A DNA stretch of 64,000 nucleotides, taken from Aliidiomarina haloalkalitolerans. Lineage in GTDB: Bacteria > Pseudomonadota > Gammaproteobacteria > Enterobacterales > Alteromonadaceae. The notes beneath the pieces were generated by a model that searched no databases, had not been told where the DNA came from, and saw only the letters and a program-made list of their open reading frames with translations. The stretch is from contig NZ_PIPI01000001.1 of the NCBI RefSeq assembly GCF_003987315.1, forward strand, positions 806,001-870,000, given 5' to 3'. Every line of letters begins with the position of its first letter. Within the stretch, counting starts at the first letter, position 1. Position numbers and translations under genes: made by a program. This document shows positions 44,075 through 56,741 of the stretch, one piece after another.

Positions 44075-44935
44075 ATGAACGATGACAAACCCCACCCAAG
44101 TAGCGGTTCATCAAAACGTACTTGGGCTCAAAAACTATTCCAAGCATTTAATGGTGAACCGAACACTCGTGAGGAACTCGTTGATTTAATTCAAGATGCC
44201 GAGCATCGTGACTTAATCGACATCGATACCAAAGAAATGATCGAAGGCGTACTCGATGTTGCCGAACTGAAAGTTCGCGACATCATGATCCCTCGTTCAC
44301 AAATGGTCACGATCGACAAAAATCAATCGGTTGAAGAGTTTTTGCCGATTGTCATTCAAACCCAACATTCGCGTTACCCTGTCGTCAGCGAGAACAAAGA
44401 TCACATCGAAGGCATTTTGCTTGCGAAAGACCTACTCGCATATGGTTTTCACCTCGTCGACGAGCCTTTTTCTCTCGAGCAAGTCATGCGCCCTGCAGTG
44501 ATTGTGCCGGAAAGTAAGCGCGTGGACGCTTTGCTGAAAGAGTTTCGTTCTAAGCGCTATCACATGGCCATCGTTGTTGACGAATATGGCGGCGTTTCAG
44601 GTCTTGTCACCATTGAAGATATTCTTGAAGAGATCGTCGGTGATATCGAAGACGAAACTGATGAAGACGAAAGCCGTGGTGATATTCGCCGTATTAGTGC
44701 GCATCGCTTTAACGTTAAAGCGCTCACCACAATTGAAGACTTCAACCACTATTTCCGAACTGATTTTGCCGATGATGAATACGACACCATCGGCGGTCTG
44801 GTCGCACATAGTTTTGGTCATTTACCAGAAATAGGTGAGTCCGTCTTTATTGGCGAATTAAACTTTAAAGTAACCGCTGCCGATCGTCGTCGAATTCAGC
44901 AACTGCAAGTGACCTTGCCAGCCGACGACAAATAA
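44075..44935 (+). CDS. ybeX: CorC/YbeX-family CBS-domain protein
   Basis: This 286-residue cytoplasmic protein has two CBS domains (DIMIPRSQMVTID...RYPVV; and VMRPAVIVPES...MAIVVDEYGGVSGLVTIEDILEEIVGDIEDE) and a C-terminal CorC_HlyC transporter-associated domain. YbeX/CorC was linked to magnesium-cobalt efflux, and newer E. coli work links it to ribosome metabolism. ATG 44075 is chosen; the upstream TTG at 44051 is unlikely. It is the third gene of the ybeZYX set. Confidence 0.92.
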   Translation: MNDDKPHPSSGSSKRTWAQKLFQAFNGEPNTREELVDLIQDAEHRDLIDIDTKEMIEGVLDVAELKVRDIMIPRSQMVTIDKNQSVEEFLPIVIQTQHSRYPVVSENKDHIEGILLAKDLLAYGFHLVDEPFSLEQVMRPAVIVPESKRVDALLKEFRSKRYHMAIVVDEYGGVSGLVTIEDILEEIVGDIEDETDEDESRGDIRRISAHRFNVKALTTIEDFNHYFRTDFADDEYDTIGGLVAHSFGHLPEIGESVFIGELNFKVTAADRRRIQQLQVTLPADDK

Positions 44936-44959
44936 AGCCGGTAATCGTTTTCGCAAACA

Positions 44960-46513
44960 ATGACAAAGGTGTCTTTGGTGTTGTTACAATCTGTGCAAAA
45001 GAAACTAATTCAGCCCCGTTGGCGATATGGGTTAGCGCTCCTTGCAGGCGCTTTACTAACCTTCAGTTATGCGCCCTTTTCACAAGCTTGGCTGACCCCT
45101 ATTTTACTCTGCTTGTGGCTGCTCTTGTTAGTCCGCAGCCAGACTGCAAAGCAAGCTGCGTTAACGGGCTTTAGTTTTGGCTTCGGTTGGTTTGCAGCTG
45201 GCATCAGTTGGGTTTATGTCAGTATTGACCAGTTCGGCGGCACGCCCATGCTGGTTTCAGTGTTAATTATGGCCCTGCTGTGTGCCTATCTCGCTGTCTA
45301 TCCGACGTTAGCAGCTTGGACCTGGTTTAAACTCCGACGTTACACCAGTGGCTTGAGCTTGTTTGTCTTGCCATTCATTTGGTTAGTCAGCGAATTCTTG
45401 CGTGGCTGGCTGCTGACGGGTTTTCCTTGGTTAGGTCTCGGCTATACGCAAACTTTCTCGGCGTTAGGCAATCTCGCCCCACACCTTGGCGAGCTCGGCA
45501 TCACCTTAGCTTTGTGGTTGATCGCACTCGGACTAACCTACTTTATCCTACATCGTCGCTATGAATGGCTATTTTTGCCATTGGTTGTCGTTCTGTTCGC
45601 TTGGAACGCGCCACGCCTCAACACCCTTGAGTACACCGGCGAACAAACCTCTGTGGCGCTCGTACAAGGAAATGTTGTCCAAGACCTCAAATGGGACGCC
45701 GAACAACAATGGCCTAATTATGACACCTACGTCGAGCTGACTCAGCCTTATCTCGAACATGACTTGATTATCTGGCCGGAGTCAGCAATTACTTTCATTG
45801 AGCCGCTCGCACAAAGGCCGTTGGCAAACCTAAATCAGTTACTATTAGCGGAAAAGACCACACTGATTAGCGGGATTATTGATTTAGATCGCTACACGGG
45901 TGAGTTTTACAACAGTATGATTGTCATGGGTGAACAACCGAGTGGTGGTTGGTATTACGGTCACGAGAATCGCTATCAGAAGCACCAGCTCTTGCCAATT
46001 GGCGAGTTTGTGCCGTTTGAAAGCCTCTTACGTCCGTTAGCGCCGTTATTCAATTTACCGATGTCATCGTTTAGTCGCGGCAGTTACTTGCAATCGAACT
46101 TGAATGCCAACGGGATTAATATCGCCGCCAACATTTGCTACGAGGTGGCTTTTGCACGACAAATTCGTGCCAATGTGAATGCCGACACCCATTTTTTACT
46201 AACCATTAGCAATGATACGTGGTTTGGGGATTCCCACGGACCCCATCAACACTGGCAAATTGCTGCCATGCGGGCGCGCGAATTGGGACGACCCATGTTG
46301 CGAGCAACAAACAATGGGATTACTGGCGTGATTGATCACACCGGAGCGACGTTAACTAAGATACCGCAGTTTACTGAGGCGGTCGCAACGACGAACGTTC
46401 TGCACGTGACCGGCATGACCTATTTTGCCCGTTTTGGCGACACACCTGTCTGGCTAATTGCGTTGTTTCTTGCCAGCGTGAGTTGGCGCTGGAAAAAGCG
46501 AAATTCAGCGTAG
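44960..46513 (+). CDS. lnt: Apolipoprotein N-acyltransferase Lnt
   Basis: Lnt is an inner-membrane enzyme that adds the third acyl chain to lipoproteins. The 517-residue protein has six to seven N-terminal membrane helices and a periplasmic nitrilase domain with the Glu-Lys-Cys triad (IIWPESAITF, ENRYQKHQLLPIGEFVPFE, ANICYEVAF). The start is ATG 44960 with no strong ribosome site; in-frame GTGs a few codons downstream are alternatives. It follows ybeX by 24 bases. Confidence 0.95.
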   Translation: MTKVSLVLLQSVQKKLIQPRWRYGLALLAGALLTFSYAPFSQAWLTPILLCLWLLLLVRSQTAKQAALTGFSFGFGWFAAGISWVYVSIDQFGGTPMLVSVLIMALLCAYLAVYPTLAAWTWFKLRRYTSGLSLFVLPFIWLVSEFLRGWLLTGFPWLGLGYTQTFSALGNLAPHLGELGITLALWLIALGLTYFILHRRYEWLFLPLVVVLFAWNAPRLNTLEYTGEQTSVALVQGNVVQDLKWDAEQQWPNYDTYVELTQPYLEHDLIIWPESAITFIEPLAQRPLANLNQLLLAEKTTLISGIIDLDRYTGEFYNSMIVMGEQPSGGWYYGHENRYQKHQLLPIGEFVPFESLLRPLAPLFNLPMSSFSRGSYLQSNLNANGINIAANICYEVAFARQIRANVNADTHFLLTISNDTWFGDSHGPHQHWQIAAMRARELGRPMLRATNNGITGVIDHTGATLTKIPQFTEAVATTNVLHVTGMTYFARFGDTPVWLIALFLASVSWRWKKRNSA

Positions 46514-46568
46514 TCAATTCATAGTAAAGATTATACACTTAAGAGCTAGTCAAGTTGAGGATATGAGC

Positions 46569-46781
46569 ATGATGAGTCATTTGTTTGATGCAGTTTTATT
46601 TACTGGTCTCGTAGCTGCTGCAGGTTTAGGGATTGCATATTTAATCGTCGGCTTTTTACCTGCGCCAGAAAGTACCGAAGAGCACGCCAAAGTAAAATAC
46701 CGCATCGAGAATTTCTTTTTTGGCATTGGCGGTATCGTCGTTGCATTGGTTTTATGGTTGGGCATCATTTTTAATAGCTAA
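46569..46781 (+). CDS. Small two-helix membrane protein between lnt and leuS
   Basis: This 70-residue protein is not recognised. Two hydrophobic helices (ALFTGLVAAAGLGIAYLIVGFLP-like, about 8-30, and FFFGIGGIVVALVLWLGIIF, about 46-66) flank a short charged loop (ESTEEHAKVKYRIEN). GAGG at 46557-46560 sits 8 bases before ATG 46569; ATG 46563 is also in frame but too close. The good ribosome site and clean topology support a real gene. The position suggests a role in envelope or energy metabolism, but this is only a guess. Confidence 0.65.
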   Translation: MMSHLFDAVLFTGLVAAAGLGIAYLIVGFLPAPESTEEHAKVKYRIENFFFGIGGIVVALVLWLGIIFNS

Positions 46782-46851
46782 ATCGTTTCAATCGAATCGA
46801 AGAGCTAGCCCATTTAAAGTAAGCCATTAAAATTAAGCCAGCCAATTTTAA

Positions 46852-49990
<3,139 letters not shown>

Positions 49991-49992
49991 CT

Positions 49993-51099
49993 ATGCAAGT
50001 TTATCCCGAACGCCTGCCGCAACAGTTACAAGACAAGCTTGTGCCTGTCTATTTGGTGTTTGGAGACGACCCCTTTCTCGTGGCCGAAGCCTGCGATCGC
50101 ATTCGCCAGGCCGCCAAAACACAAGGGTTTGACGAACGCAAACGGCTCGTTCAGGACAAAGACTTTGACTGGCACACACTGTTTGAAAGCAGTCAGACGC
50201 TATCTTTATTCAGTAGCCAACAGCTGATTGAACTCGAATTACCTGAATTAAAACTTGGTCGCGAGGGTGGCAAAGCCTTAATTGATTTTGCCGCGCAACA
50301 GGCTCCAGATCAGCTCTTATTATTGTTTGGGCCACAACTGAAAAAAGCTCACAAAGACAGTAAATGGTTCAAGACTTTGAGCCAGAACGGGGTCTTTGTT
50401 CCGGTTTACACGCCGAGCCTTGCGCAATTACCGAATTACATCCGCACTCGAGCGCAACAATTGCAATTGCAGCTAAGTAACGATGCAGTCCAGCTTCTTG
50501 CAAGTCTGTATGAAGGGAATTTACTGGCTCTCCAGCAAAGCCTCGAAAAATTGCAATTACTCTCTCTCGACAGCGCCAATACGCCAGCGAGCGAATTGCA
50601 GGCCGACCAGGTTCAGAGTATGGTTGAAGACAATAGTCGCTACGACCTTTTTGCTTTGCAAGACGCCATCTTGAATCAGGACTACGGCGCATTCGTGCAT
50701 TGCCTACAGCGACTACTCGAGACCGGTACCGATATTGTTCTCGTGCATTGGCTGCTCCTACGGGTACATAATAGTTTAAAGAAGGTTCGCCACGCCCAAC
50801 GGCAGAATAAGCCGTTAAAAGCAGCAATGGAGTCTGAGCAAATTTGGGACAAGAATCAGTCTGCGTTTTTAGCCCTATTAGCTGCCGATAGTCCGACGCG
50901 AAACCATGCTCGAATTGAACTTTTAGAGCGGCTCGAACTTGCAATTAAACGCGATAGTGGCGAAGATCCAATCATCTTAGCCCTGCATGCAGGACTTCTA
51001 TTTTTTCAGCAAGGAAATCGTGCGCTTGCACTTAATACCTATGCCAAAGACGAATTCTACAGCAACTCGCCATATAGCCATTTTGGGTGGAACCTTTGA
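49993..51099 (+). CDS. holA: DNA polymerase III delta subunit HolA
   Basis: This clamp-loader delta subunit opens the beta clamp. The 368-residue protein starts MQVYPERLPQQL with LVPVYLVFGDDPFLVAEACDRIR, a degenerate AAA+ fold without a Walker A, as expected for delta. QSLEKLQLLSL and the C-terminal LLERLELAIKRDSGEDPIILAL helical collar fit the family. It begins 2 bases after lptE and overlaps nadD. Confidence 0.94.
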   Translation: MQVYPERLPQQLQDKLVPVYLVFGDDPFLVAEACDRIRQAAKTQGFDERKRLVQDKDFDWHTLFESSQTLSLFSSQQLIELELPELKLGREGGKALIDFAAQQAPDQLLLLFGPQLKKAHKDSKWFKTLSQNGVFVPVYTPSLAQLPNYIRTRAQQLQLQLSNDAVQLLASLYEGNLLALQQSLEKLQLLSLDSANTPASELQADQVQSMVEDNSRYDLFALQDAILNQDYGAFVHCLQRLLETGTDIVLVHWLLLRVHNSLKKVRHAQRQNKPLKAAMESEQIWDKNQSAFLALLAADSPTRNHARIELLERLELAIKRDSGEDPIILALHAGLLFFQQGNRALALNTYAKDEFYSNSPYSHFGWNL

Positions 51100-51727
51100 C
51101 CCCGTTCACTGGGGACACCTCAAACCTGTTCTTGCCCTAGCCGACCAATTCGATTGGCAACGTATTCATTTGTTGCCGACCTGCGCGCCACCTCATCGCG
51201 CGCAACCGCAAGTGCTCGATACCCACCGTTTAGGGATGCTCGATGCTGCTGCAACACTCGATAGTCGTTTCCATGTCGATGATTGGGAGCTACGCCAAGG
51301 TCTACCCTCGCGCACGCTACCAACTCTGAAACATTTTCATCAAGAATGTCCCGATGCCTGCCTATACTTTGTTATCGGCATGGACAGTCTACTCAACTTG
51401 CCTGAATGGCTGCATTGGGAGCGATTATTTGATTACGCAAATTTCGTGGTGATGCCGCGCCCTGGCTATCAGCTCGAACAATGTCGCCCAGAACTGACTG
51501 AGCTATTGCAGCAACGTCAAGTCAGTGCCGACGAATTCAGAGGTGGCGTCGGTAAAATATATCTAGCCGAGTGCGAACCGGTCGATAGTTCCGCAACGGA
51601 ACTGCGTGAACAACTGGTTAATCTAACCGAATGCCCTGCCATGTTACCAGAGCCAGTCTGGGACTATATCCGCACCCATAACCTCTACGCCATGAGCAAT
51701 AATAACGATGCGGCCTTAAACAATTAA
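51041..51727 (+). CDS. nadD: Nicotinate-nucleotide adenylyltransferase NadD
   Basis: NadD makes nicotinic acid adenine dinucleotide on the NAD pathway. The 228-residue protein has ILGGTFDPVHWGHLKP with the HxGH motif, a PTCAPPHR loop and a C-terminal VDSSATELREQL (equivalent of ISSTxxR). The start is taken as ATG 51041, which overlaps holA by 59 bases; no good ribosome site is visible, and a GTG at 51020 behind AAGGA is an alternative. It follows holA as in E. coli; the E. coli cobC gene is absent here. Confidence 0.93.
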   Translation: MPKTNSTATRHIAILGGTFDPVHWGHLKPVLALADQFDWQRIHLLPTCAPPHRAQPQVLDTHRLGMLDAAATLDSRFHVDDWELRQGLPSRTLPTLKHFHQECPDACLYFVIGMDSLLNLPEWLHWERLFDYANFVVMPRPGYQLEQCRPELTELLQQRQVSADEFRGGVGKIYLAECEPVDSSATELREQLVNLTECPAMLPEPVWDYIRTHNLYAMSNNNDAALNN

Positions 51728-51751
51728 AGATGGCTTTACCCGCCTTCATGC

Positions 51752-51780
51752 TGCACCGCGGACCGAACTCGTGGTACACT
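51752..51780 (+). promoter_or_regulatory. Candidate rsfS promoter (extended -10)
   Basis: TACACT (51775-51780) is preceded by TGG, an extended -10, with a poor -35 (TGCACC) 17 bp upstream. It would start transcription about 30 bases before the rsfS TTG. Confidence 0.4.
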
Positions 51781-51815
51781 TGCGCGGTTAAAAATTCATG
51801 AGGAGTAAGTGAACC

Positions 51816-52133
51816 TTGCAAACTGAACAATTGCGCGATTTCGTTGTCGATAAAGCAGACGATTTAAAAGCCCGTGACATTCAAGTATTAGATGTTCGGA
51901 AAAAAACTGATGTAACTGATTTTTTAGTTATTTGCTCGGGAAATTCAAAAACACACGTTCGCAGTATTGCTAGCCATGTTGCTACTGAAGCAAAACACGC
52001 CGGCGAAGCTCCACTTGGTGTCGAGGGTGAAAACGACGGCGAATGGGTGTTAGTTGATTTTGGTACCGTGGTGGTGCATGTCATGCAGGATGCAACACGC
52101 GACTTCTACCAACTAGAGAAACTTTGGGGTTAA
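51816..52133 (+). CDS. rsfS: Ribosomal silencing factor RsfS
   Basis: RsfS binds L14 and blocks subunit joining in starvation. The 105-residue protein closely matches E. coli RsfS (LRDFVVDKADDLKARDIQVLDV, ICSGNSKTHVRSIA, PLGVEGENDGEWVLVDFGTVVVHVMQ). Translation starts at TTG 51816, as in E. coli, behind AGGAG. It is followed 9 bases later by rlmH. Confidence 0.95.
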   Translation: MQTEQLRDFVVDKADDLKARDIQVLDVRKKTDVTDFLVICSGNSKTHVRSIASHVATEAKHAGEAPLGVEGENDGEWVLVDFGTVVVHVMQDATRDFYQLEKLWG

Positions 52134-52142
52134 TTCACTCGC

Positions 52143-52613
52143 ATGCGTTTGCAGCTAATTGCCGTTGGCAACAAAATGCCCGACTGGGTCAGCACTGGCT
52201 ACCACGAGTATGCCAAACGCATGCCCCCTGAATTACCACTGGAACTGATCGAAATTACCGCGGGTAAGCGAGCAAAAAAAGCCGATATTGCCAAACTTAC
52301 GCAGCAAGAAGGTGAAAAGATGCTCGCGGCCTTGAAAGGCCCAACCCACGTTGTCACACTCGAAGTGAACGGCAAACCATGGGACACCCATAAGTTGTCG
52401 CAGCGACTTCAGCAATGGCAACTCGACGGCCGCAATGTTGCCTTTATGGTCGGCGGCCCAGAAGGCCTCGCACCAGAGGTGCAAGCGCGCAGTGACGAAC
52501 GCTGGTCGTTATCGCCACTGACCTTGCCACATCCGATGGTGCGTGTCATTCTTGCGGAAGCTTTGTTCCGCGCATGGAGCTTATTAAATAACCACCCTTA
52601 TCATCGCGAATAA
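52143..52613 (+). CDS. rlmH: 23S rRNA pseudouridine-1915 N3-methyltransferase RlmH
   Basis: This SPOUT-fold methyltransferase modifies pseudouridine 1915 in helix 69 of 23S rRNA. The 156-residue protein starts [16 protein letters not shown] and carries the SAM-binding knot [13 protein letters not shown] and the C-terminal LNNHPYHRE. The stop is 2 bases before the mrdA ATG. Confidence 0.96.
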   Translation: MRLQLIAVGNKMPDWVSTGYHEYAKRMPPELPLELIEITAGKRAKKADIAKLTQQEGEKMLAALKGPTHVVTLEVNGKPWDTHKLSQRLQQWQLDGRNVAFMVGGPEGLAPEVQARSDERWSLSPLTLPHPMVRVILAEALFRAWSLLNNHPYHRE

Positions 52614-52615
52614 TA

Positions 52616-54625
52616 ATGCCAAAAAAACGCGTCGCTATTAGAAATCATCAAGCCGAGGCCGCTTTATTTAGCCGCCGCGCCGTAGTGACATTGGGTATCG
52701 TTTTCGTCGTCTTCTTGGTGTTGTTGAACAATCTCTACACCCTCCAAGTTAAAAACTTTCAAGAATTTCAAACGCGTTCCAACAGCAACCGCATTATGGT
52801 CTTACCGGTAGCGCCAAATCGTGGGCTTATTTACGATCGCAACGGTGTCCTACTTGCTGACAATATTCCAGTTTACAGCCTTGAAGTATTACCCACAGAA
52901 GTTCACGACTTGCGGGCGACACTTGAAGAACTGCAAACGATTCTAGAACTCGATGCCAACGTGGTCGATGACTTTTATCAACGTTTGCGCCAAGCACGCC
53001 GCTTCCCGCAGGTAACCTTCGCCGAACAACTGACGGAAGACCAAGTCGCTCGATTCGCTTCCATTCAGCATCGATATCCAGGTATTAATGTCGAAGGCCG
53101 CTTGCAGCGTTTTTATCCACACCGTGAGCTCTTTACCCATGCGCTTGGCTATGTTGGCCGAATTAACCAGCAAGATGTTGCGCGCCTGCGTCAGCAAGAA
53201 ATTTATGCAAACTACGCCGCCACCCGAAATATCGGCAAGCTTGGTATCGAACGTTACTACGAAAACCTCCTCCACGGTCAGGTCGGTTATCAAACCGTTG
53301 AAGTAAACAACCGTGGTCGCGTGGTGCGTACTCTCGACTTTACCCCTCCACAGCCGGGTCAGGATATTTACCTGGAAGTCGACATTGGTATGCAGCAGCT
53401 CGCTCAGTATCAACTTGGCACGCGGCGTGGGGCGATTGTCATTCTCGATGCAAATAACGGCGCTGTTCTGGCCTTGTATTCGAATCCGGGCTACGATCCG
53501 AACTTATTCGTCAACGGTATTTCAAGCGCGGATTATCGTGAGCTCTTGAATAACCCTGCTAACCCGCTAATCAATCGAGCAACCCAAGGCCGTTACCCGC
53601 CCGCGTCAACGATTAAGCCTCACTTAGGCTTACTTGGGCTCGAACAAGGTGTAATTACTGCCGAAACACGTATTTGGGATCCAGGTTGGTATCAACTTGA
53701 GGGTGTTTCTCGCCGTTTCCGCGACTGGCGCCAACACGGCCACGGCTGGGTCAATGTCACTAAAGCAATCGCTGAGTCATGCAATACCTTCTATTATGAT
53801 CTCTCGCATAAGCTTGGCATTGATGAAATCTCCTCGTTTATGCGACGCATGGGGTTTGGCGAACGCACCGGCATTGATATCGCCGAAGAAAGCCCTGCTC
53901 TGATGCCTGACCGTGGTTGGAAACGCGCTCGCTTCAATGAACCTTGGTATCAAGGTGAAACCTTATCAGTAGGCATCGGCCAGAGTTTCTGGACCGTCAC
54001 GCCTTTGCAATTAGCGACGTCGACTAGCGTACTCGTGACCAACGGACGACGCATTCAACCTAGCCTATTACATGCGGTTGGTGAAGGAGAGCAACGGACG
54101 ACTCGCGAACTCATTGAGCAAGAACCGATTGTGCTGCGCAATCCGCAAGCTTGGCAAACCATTCGTCGCGGCATGGAAATGACCCACACCGATCAGCACG
54201 GGACTGCCCGCAATGCATTTCGGGGCGCAACCTATACTAGTGGTGGAAAAACCGGCACGGCTCAGGTCGCAGCGCTCAGTGATGAAACCAACGAACGCCC
54301 AGATATCGAAGATGTCGCCGAACACTTGCGTGATAACGCCACCTATATTGGCTATGCGCCAGCAGACAAACCAGAAATTGTCATTGCCATGGCCATTGAA
54401 AACGTTGGTGGTGGTGGCCGTAATGCAGCTCCTATCGCACGTGCACTGATGGATTATTACTTCGCTGACGAAGAAAGCCGTCAGGCACTACTCAAAGCAC
54501 AAGCAGAAAATTATCGTCAGCTTCTTGCCGAGGCAGAAGAAAGAGCGGCTGCACGCGCGCAAGCTCGTGCCGCAGCAGAGCAAGAAGCGAATCGGAGGCA
54601 AGCGCAAGATGATGCAAACCACTGA
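52616..54625 (+). CDS. mrdA: Penicillin-binding protein 2 (MrdA), elongasome transpeptidase
   Basis: PBP2 is a class B PBP that crosslinks peptidoglycan with RodA during rod elongation. The 669-residue protein has an N-terminal membrane helix (VVTLGIVFVVFLVLLNNLY) and the transpeptidase motifs PPASTIKP (SxxK), ESCN (SxN) and SGGKTGTAQV (KTG). The C-terminal 45 residues are a charged, Ala/Gln/Arg-rich predicted coiled coil (AEAEERAAARAQARAAAEQE), longer than in E. coli. It overlaps mrdB by 17 bases. Confidence 0.96.
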   Translation: MPKKRVAIRNHQAEAALFSRRAVVTLGIVFVVFLVLLNNLYTLQVKNFQEFQTRSNSNRIMVLPVAPNRGLIYDRNGVLLADNIPVYSLEVLPTEVHDLRATLEELQTILELDANVVDDFYQRLRQARRFPQVTFAEQLTEDQVARFASIQHRYPGINVEGRLQRFYPHRELFTHALGYVGRINQQDVARLRQQEIYANYAATRNIGKLGIERYYENLLHGQVGYQTVEVNNRGRVVRTLDFTPPQPGQDIYLEVDIGMQQLAQYQLGTRRGAIVILDANNGAVLALYSNPGYDPNLFVNGISSADYRELLNNPANPLINRATQGRYPPASTIKPHLGLLGLEQGVITAETRIWDPGWYQLEGVSRRFRDWRQHGHGWVNVTKAIAESCNTFYYDLSHKLGIDEISSFMRRMGFGERTGIDIAEESPALMPDRGWKRARFNEPWYQGETLSVGIGQSFWTVTPLQLATSTSVLVTNGRRIQPSLLHAVGEGEQRTTRELIEQEPIVLRNPQAWQTIRRGMEMTHTDQHGTARNAFRGATYTSGGKTGTAQVAALSDETNERPDIEDVAEHLRDNATYIGYAPADKPEIVIAMAIENVGGGGRNAAPIARALMDYYFADEESRQALLKAQAENYRQLLAEAEERAAARAQARAAAEQEANRRQAQDDANH

Positions 54626-55730
54626 AGAACGCCAGCGTAATCCTTGGCTTGCCAAAGTGCACTTGGACGGCCCTCTGTTGCTCGGCTTAATTGCCTTAGC
54701 GATTATTAGCTTATTTGTCATCTACAGTGCCGGTGGGCAAGACAGTGGTCTGGTCCAGCGCCAAGCAATTCGAATGGGCGTGTCGTTTTTCATCATGCTG
54801 ATTGTTGCCCAAATCAACCCCAAGACTTTCCGCCATTACGCCCTTCCCATCTACCTTGTTGGCGTGCTTTTGTTGGTTGCGGTTCTGCTCTTTGGTGAAG
54901 TTGGTAAAGGCGCCCAGCGCTGGCTCGATATTGGGGTGACACGTATTCAGCCTTCTGAAATTCTCAAGTTATCCGTGCCGATGCTCATGGCATGGTATTG
55001 CTCTCGCTCCCAGATTCCCATTCGCTTGCAGCATGTTGCTTTAGGCTTGATTTTTATCTTAGTGCCAACCTTGCTGATTGCGAAGCAACCCGATTTAGGT
55101 ACCGCCATCCTAGTCGCAAGCTCCGGTTTTTTCGTTCTGTTTTTGGCGGGCATGAGCTGGCGTACAGTCACCTCGGGTGGCCTTTTAGCTGCTGCATCTC
55201 TGCCCATATTTTGGTTCTTTCTATTACGCGATTATCAACGCCAACGGGTATTAACTTTCTTAAATCCAGAAACGGATCCGCTTGGCTCCGGCTACCACAT
55301 TATTCAGTCGAAAATAGCGATTGGCTCTGGCGGCGTCGAAGGCAAAGGCTGGCTGCAAGGCACACAATCACAGCTTGAATTCTTACCGGAGCGGCATACC
55401 GACTTCATTTTCTCGGTATTTGCCGAAGAGTTTGGCTTTTATGGCGTCATTGGATTGTTAATCCTCTATGGTTTTGTCATTTTCCGTGGCATGCTAATTT
55501 CAATGCGAGCGCAAAGTAATTTTAACCGCCTTCTTGGCGGTAGTATTACGCTCACATTCTTTATATACGTGTTGGTAAACATCGGCATGGTGTCCGGATT
55601 ACTACCCGTGGTGGGCGTCCCCCTGCCACTCATCAGTTACGGTGGTACCTCCATGGTCACCATGATGGCAGGTTTTGGCATTCTTATGGGCATTGCCACC
55701 CACCGCCGATTGGTTATTAGTCCTAGTTAA
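54609..55730 (+). CDS. mrdB: RodA (MrdB), SEDS glycosyltransferase of the elongasome
   Basis: This SEDS-family membrane glycosyltransferase polymerises lipid II with PBP2. The 373-residue protein has about ten helices and SEDS motifs (GEVGKGAQRWLDIGVTRIQPSEILKLSVP, KQPDLGTAILVASSG, FLPERHTDFIFSVFAEEFGF with the conserved Glu/Asp region, and PLISYGGTSMV). ATG 54609 has CGGAGG 10 bases upstream and lies within the end of mrdA; the frame open to 54525 is unlikely. Confidence 0.96.
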   Translation: MMQTTEERQRNPWLAKVHLDGPLLLGLIALAIISLFVIYSAGGQDSGLVQRQAIRMGVSFFIMLIVAQINPKTFRHYALPIYLVGVLLLVAVLLFGEVGKGAQRWLDIGVTRIQPSEILKLSVPMLMAWYCSRSQIPIRLQHVALGLIFILVPTLLIAKQPDLGTAILVASSGFFVLFLAGMSWRTVTSGGLLAAASLPIFWFFLLRDYQRQRVLTFLNPETDPLGSGYHIIQSKIAIGSGGVEGKGWLQGTQSQLEFLPERHTDFIFSVFAEEFGFYGVIGLLILYGFVIFRGMLISMRAQSNFNRLLGGSITLTFFIYVLVNIGMVSGLLPVVGVPLPLISYGGTSMVTMMAGFGILMGIATHRRLVISPS

Positions 55731-55747
55731 TTACGTAAGGAATTTGT

Positions 55748-56731
55748 ATGCTCAAAACGATTATTCCCGCGCTCGCTGCCTCCTGCGCACTCTTATTCTC
55801 TGTTCCAGTCACTGCAAACGACTGGTCTCCAGCTGAACGTGAGTTCATTACGCAAATGGAAACTGAGCACAATATTCCACGCGCTAAGACAGAAGAATTA
55901 CTGCGCCAAGCGCAATTAAGCCAACCCATTCTTGATGCAATTAGTCGTCCGTGGGAAGCGCGACCTTGGCACCAGTATTACCCTATCTTTCTAACTGAGC
56001 GTCGTTTGCAACAAGGCATTGAATTTTGGGCGAAACATGAAGACACCCTCGCTCGGGCGGAAGAAAAATTTGGTGTGCCGGCTGAAATTATCGTCGCCGT
56101 ACTTGGTGTGGAGACGTTTTACGGCAATGTCATGGGTACCCATCGTGTGCTCGATGCTTTATATACACTAGGTTTTCACTACCCGCCGCGACAAACCTTT
56201 TTCCGTAGCGAATTGCGCCAGTTTATTTTGCTTGCAACAGAAGAGAACATTGACCCAACCACGATCAAAGGTTCCTATGCCGGCGCCATGGGCTACGGAC
56301 AGTTCATTTCATCGAGCTACCGACACTATGCCGTTGATTTTGACGGTGATGGCGTACGTGACCTGATGGGAAATGTCGTTGACGGTATTGGCTCAATTGC
56401 GAACTATTTTGCCGAGCACAGATGGCAGTCAAACCAGCCGGTTGCAATTCCTGCTTGGGTTGGAGCTGAAACGCCAGTCACTGAGCTCACCGCTGGCCGC
56501 GGCCAAGTACTCACTCATACGGTAGGGGAACTCAAGGCTGCAGGTGTGAAGTTCATTACCGCCATGCCAGATGAAACTCGCGCACGCCTGTTTGCGTTTG
56601 AGGAAGCTGACGGTTCACACTCCTATTGGGTGGGATTACCGAACTTCTATGCCATTACTCGTTATAACCACAGCCCGCTGTATGCGATGGCTGTTTATCA
56701 ATTAGCACAGCAACTCCGAGCGCACCGATAA
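55748..56731 (+). CDS. mltB: Membrane-bound lytic murein transglycosylase B (MltB)
   Basis: MltB cleaves peptidoglycan glycan strands to 1,6-anhydro products. The 327-residue protein has an export signal, the catalytic Glu in VLGVETFYGNVMG, GSYAGAMGYGQFISSSYRHYAVDFDGDGVRDL with the EF-hand-like calcium loop, and a C-terminal ITRYNHSPLYAMAVYQLA. The leader could be read as lipoprotein-type (AASC at 13) or SPase I-type (VTA-N). The E. coli rodA-rlpA block has no mltB, but a lytic transglycosylase gene at this point is common in other gammaproteobacteria. Confidence 0.93.
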   Translation: MLKTIIPALAASCALLFSVPVTANDWSPAEREFITQMETEHNIPRAKTEELLRQAQLSQPILDAISRPWEARPWHQYYPIFLTERRLQQGIEFWAKHEDTLARAEEKFGVPAEIIVAVLGVETFYGNVMGTHRVLDALYTLGFHYPPRQTFFRSELRQFILLATEENIDPTTIKGSYAGAMGYGQFISSSYRHYAVDFDGDGVRDLMGNVVDGIGSIANYFAEHRWQSNQPVAIPAWVGAETPVTELTAGRGQVLTHTVGELKAAGVKFITAMPDETRARLFAFEEADGSHSYWVGLPNFYAITRYNHSPLYAMAVYQLAQQLRAHR

Positions 56732-56741
56732 GGAGTCGATT

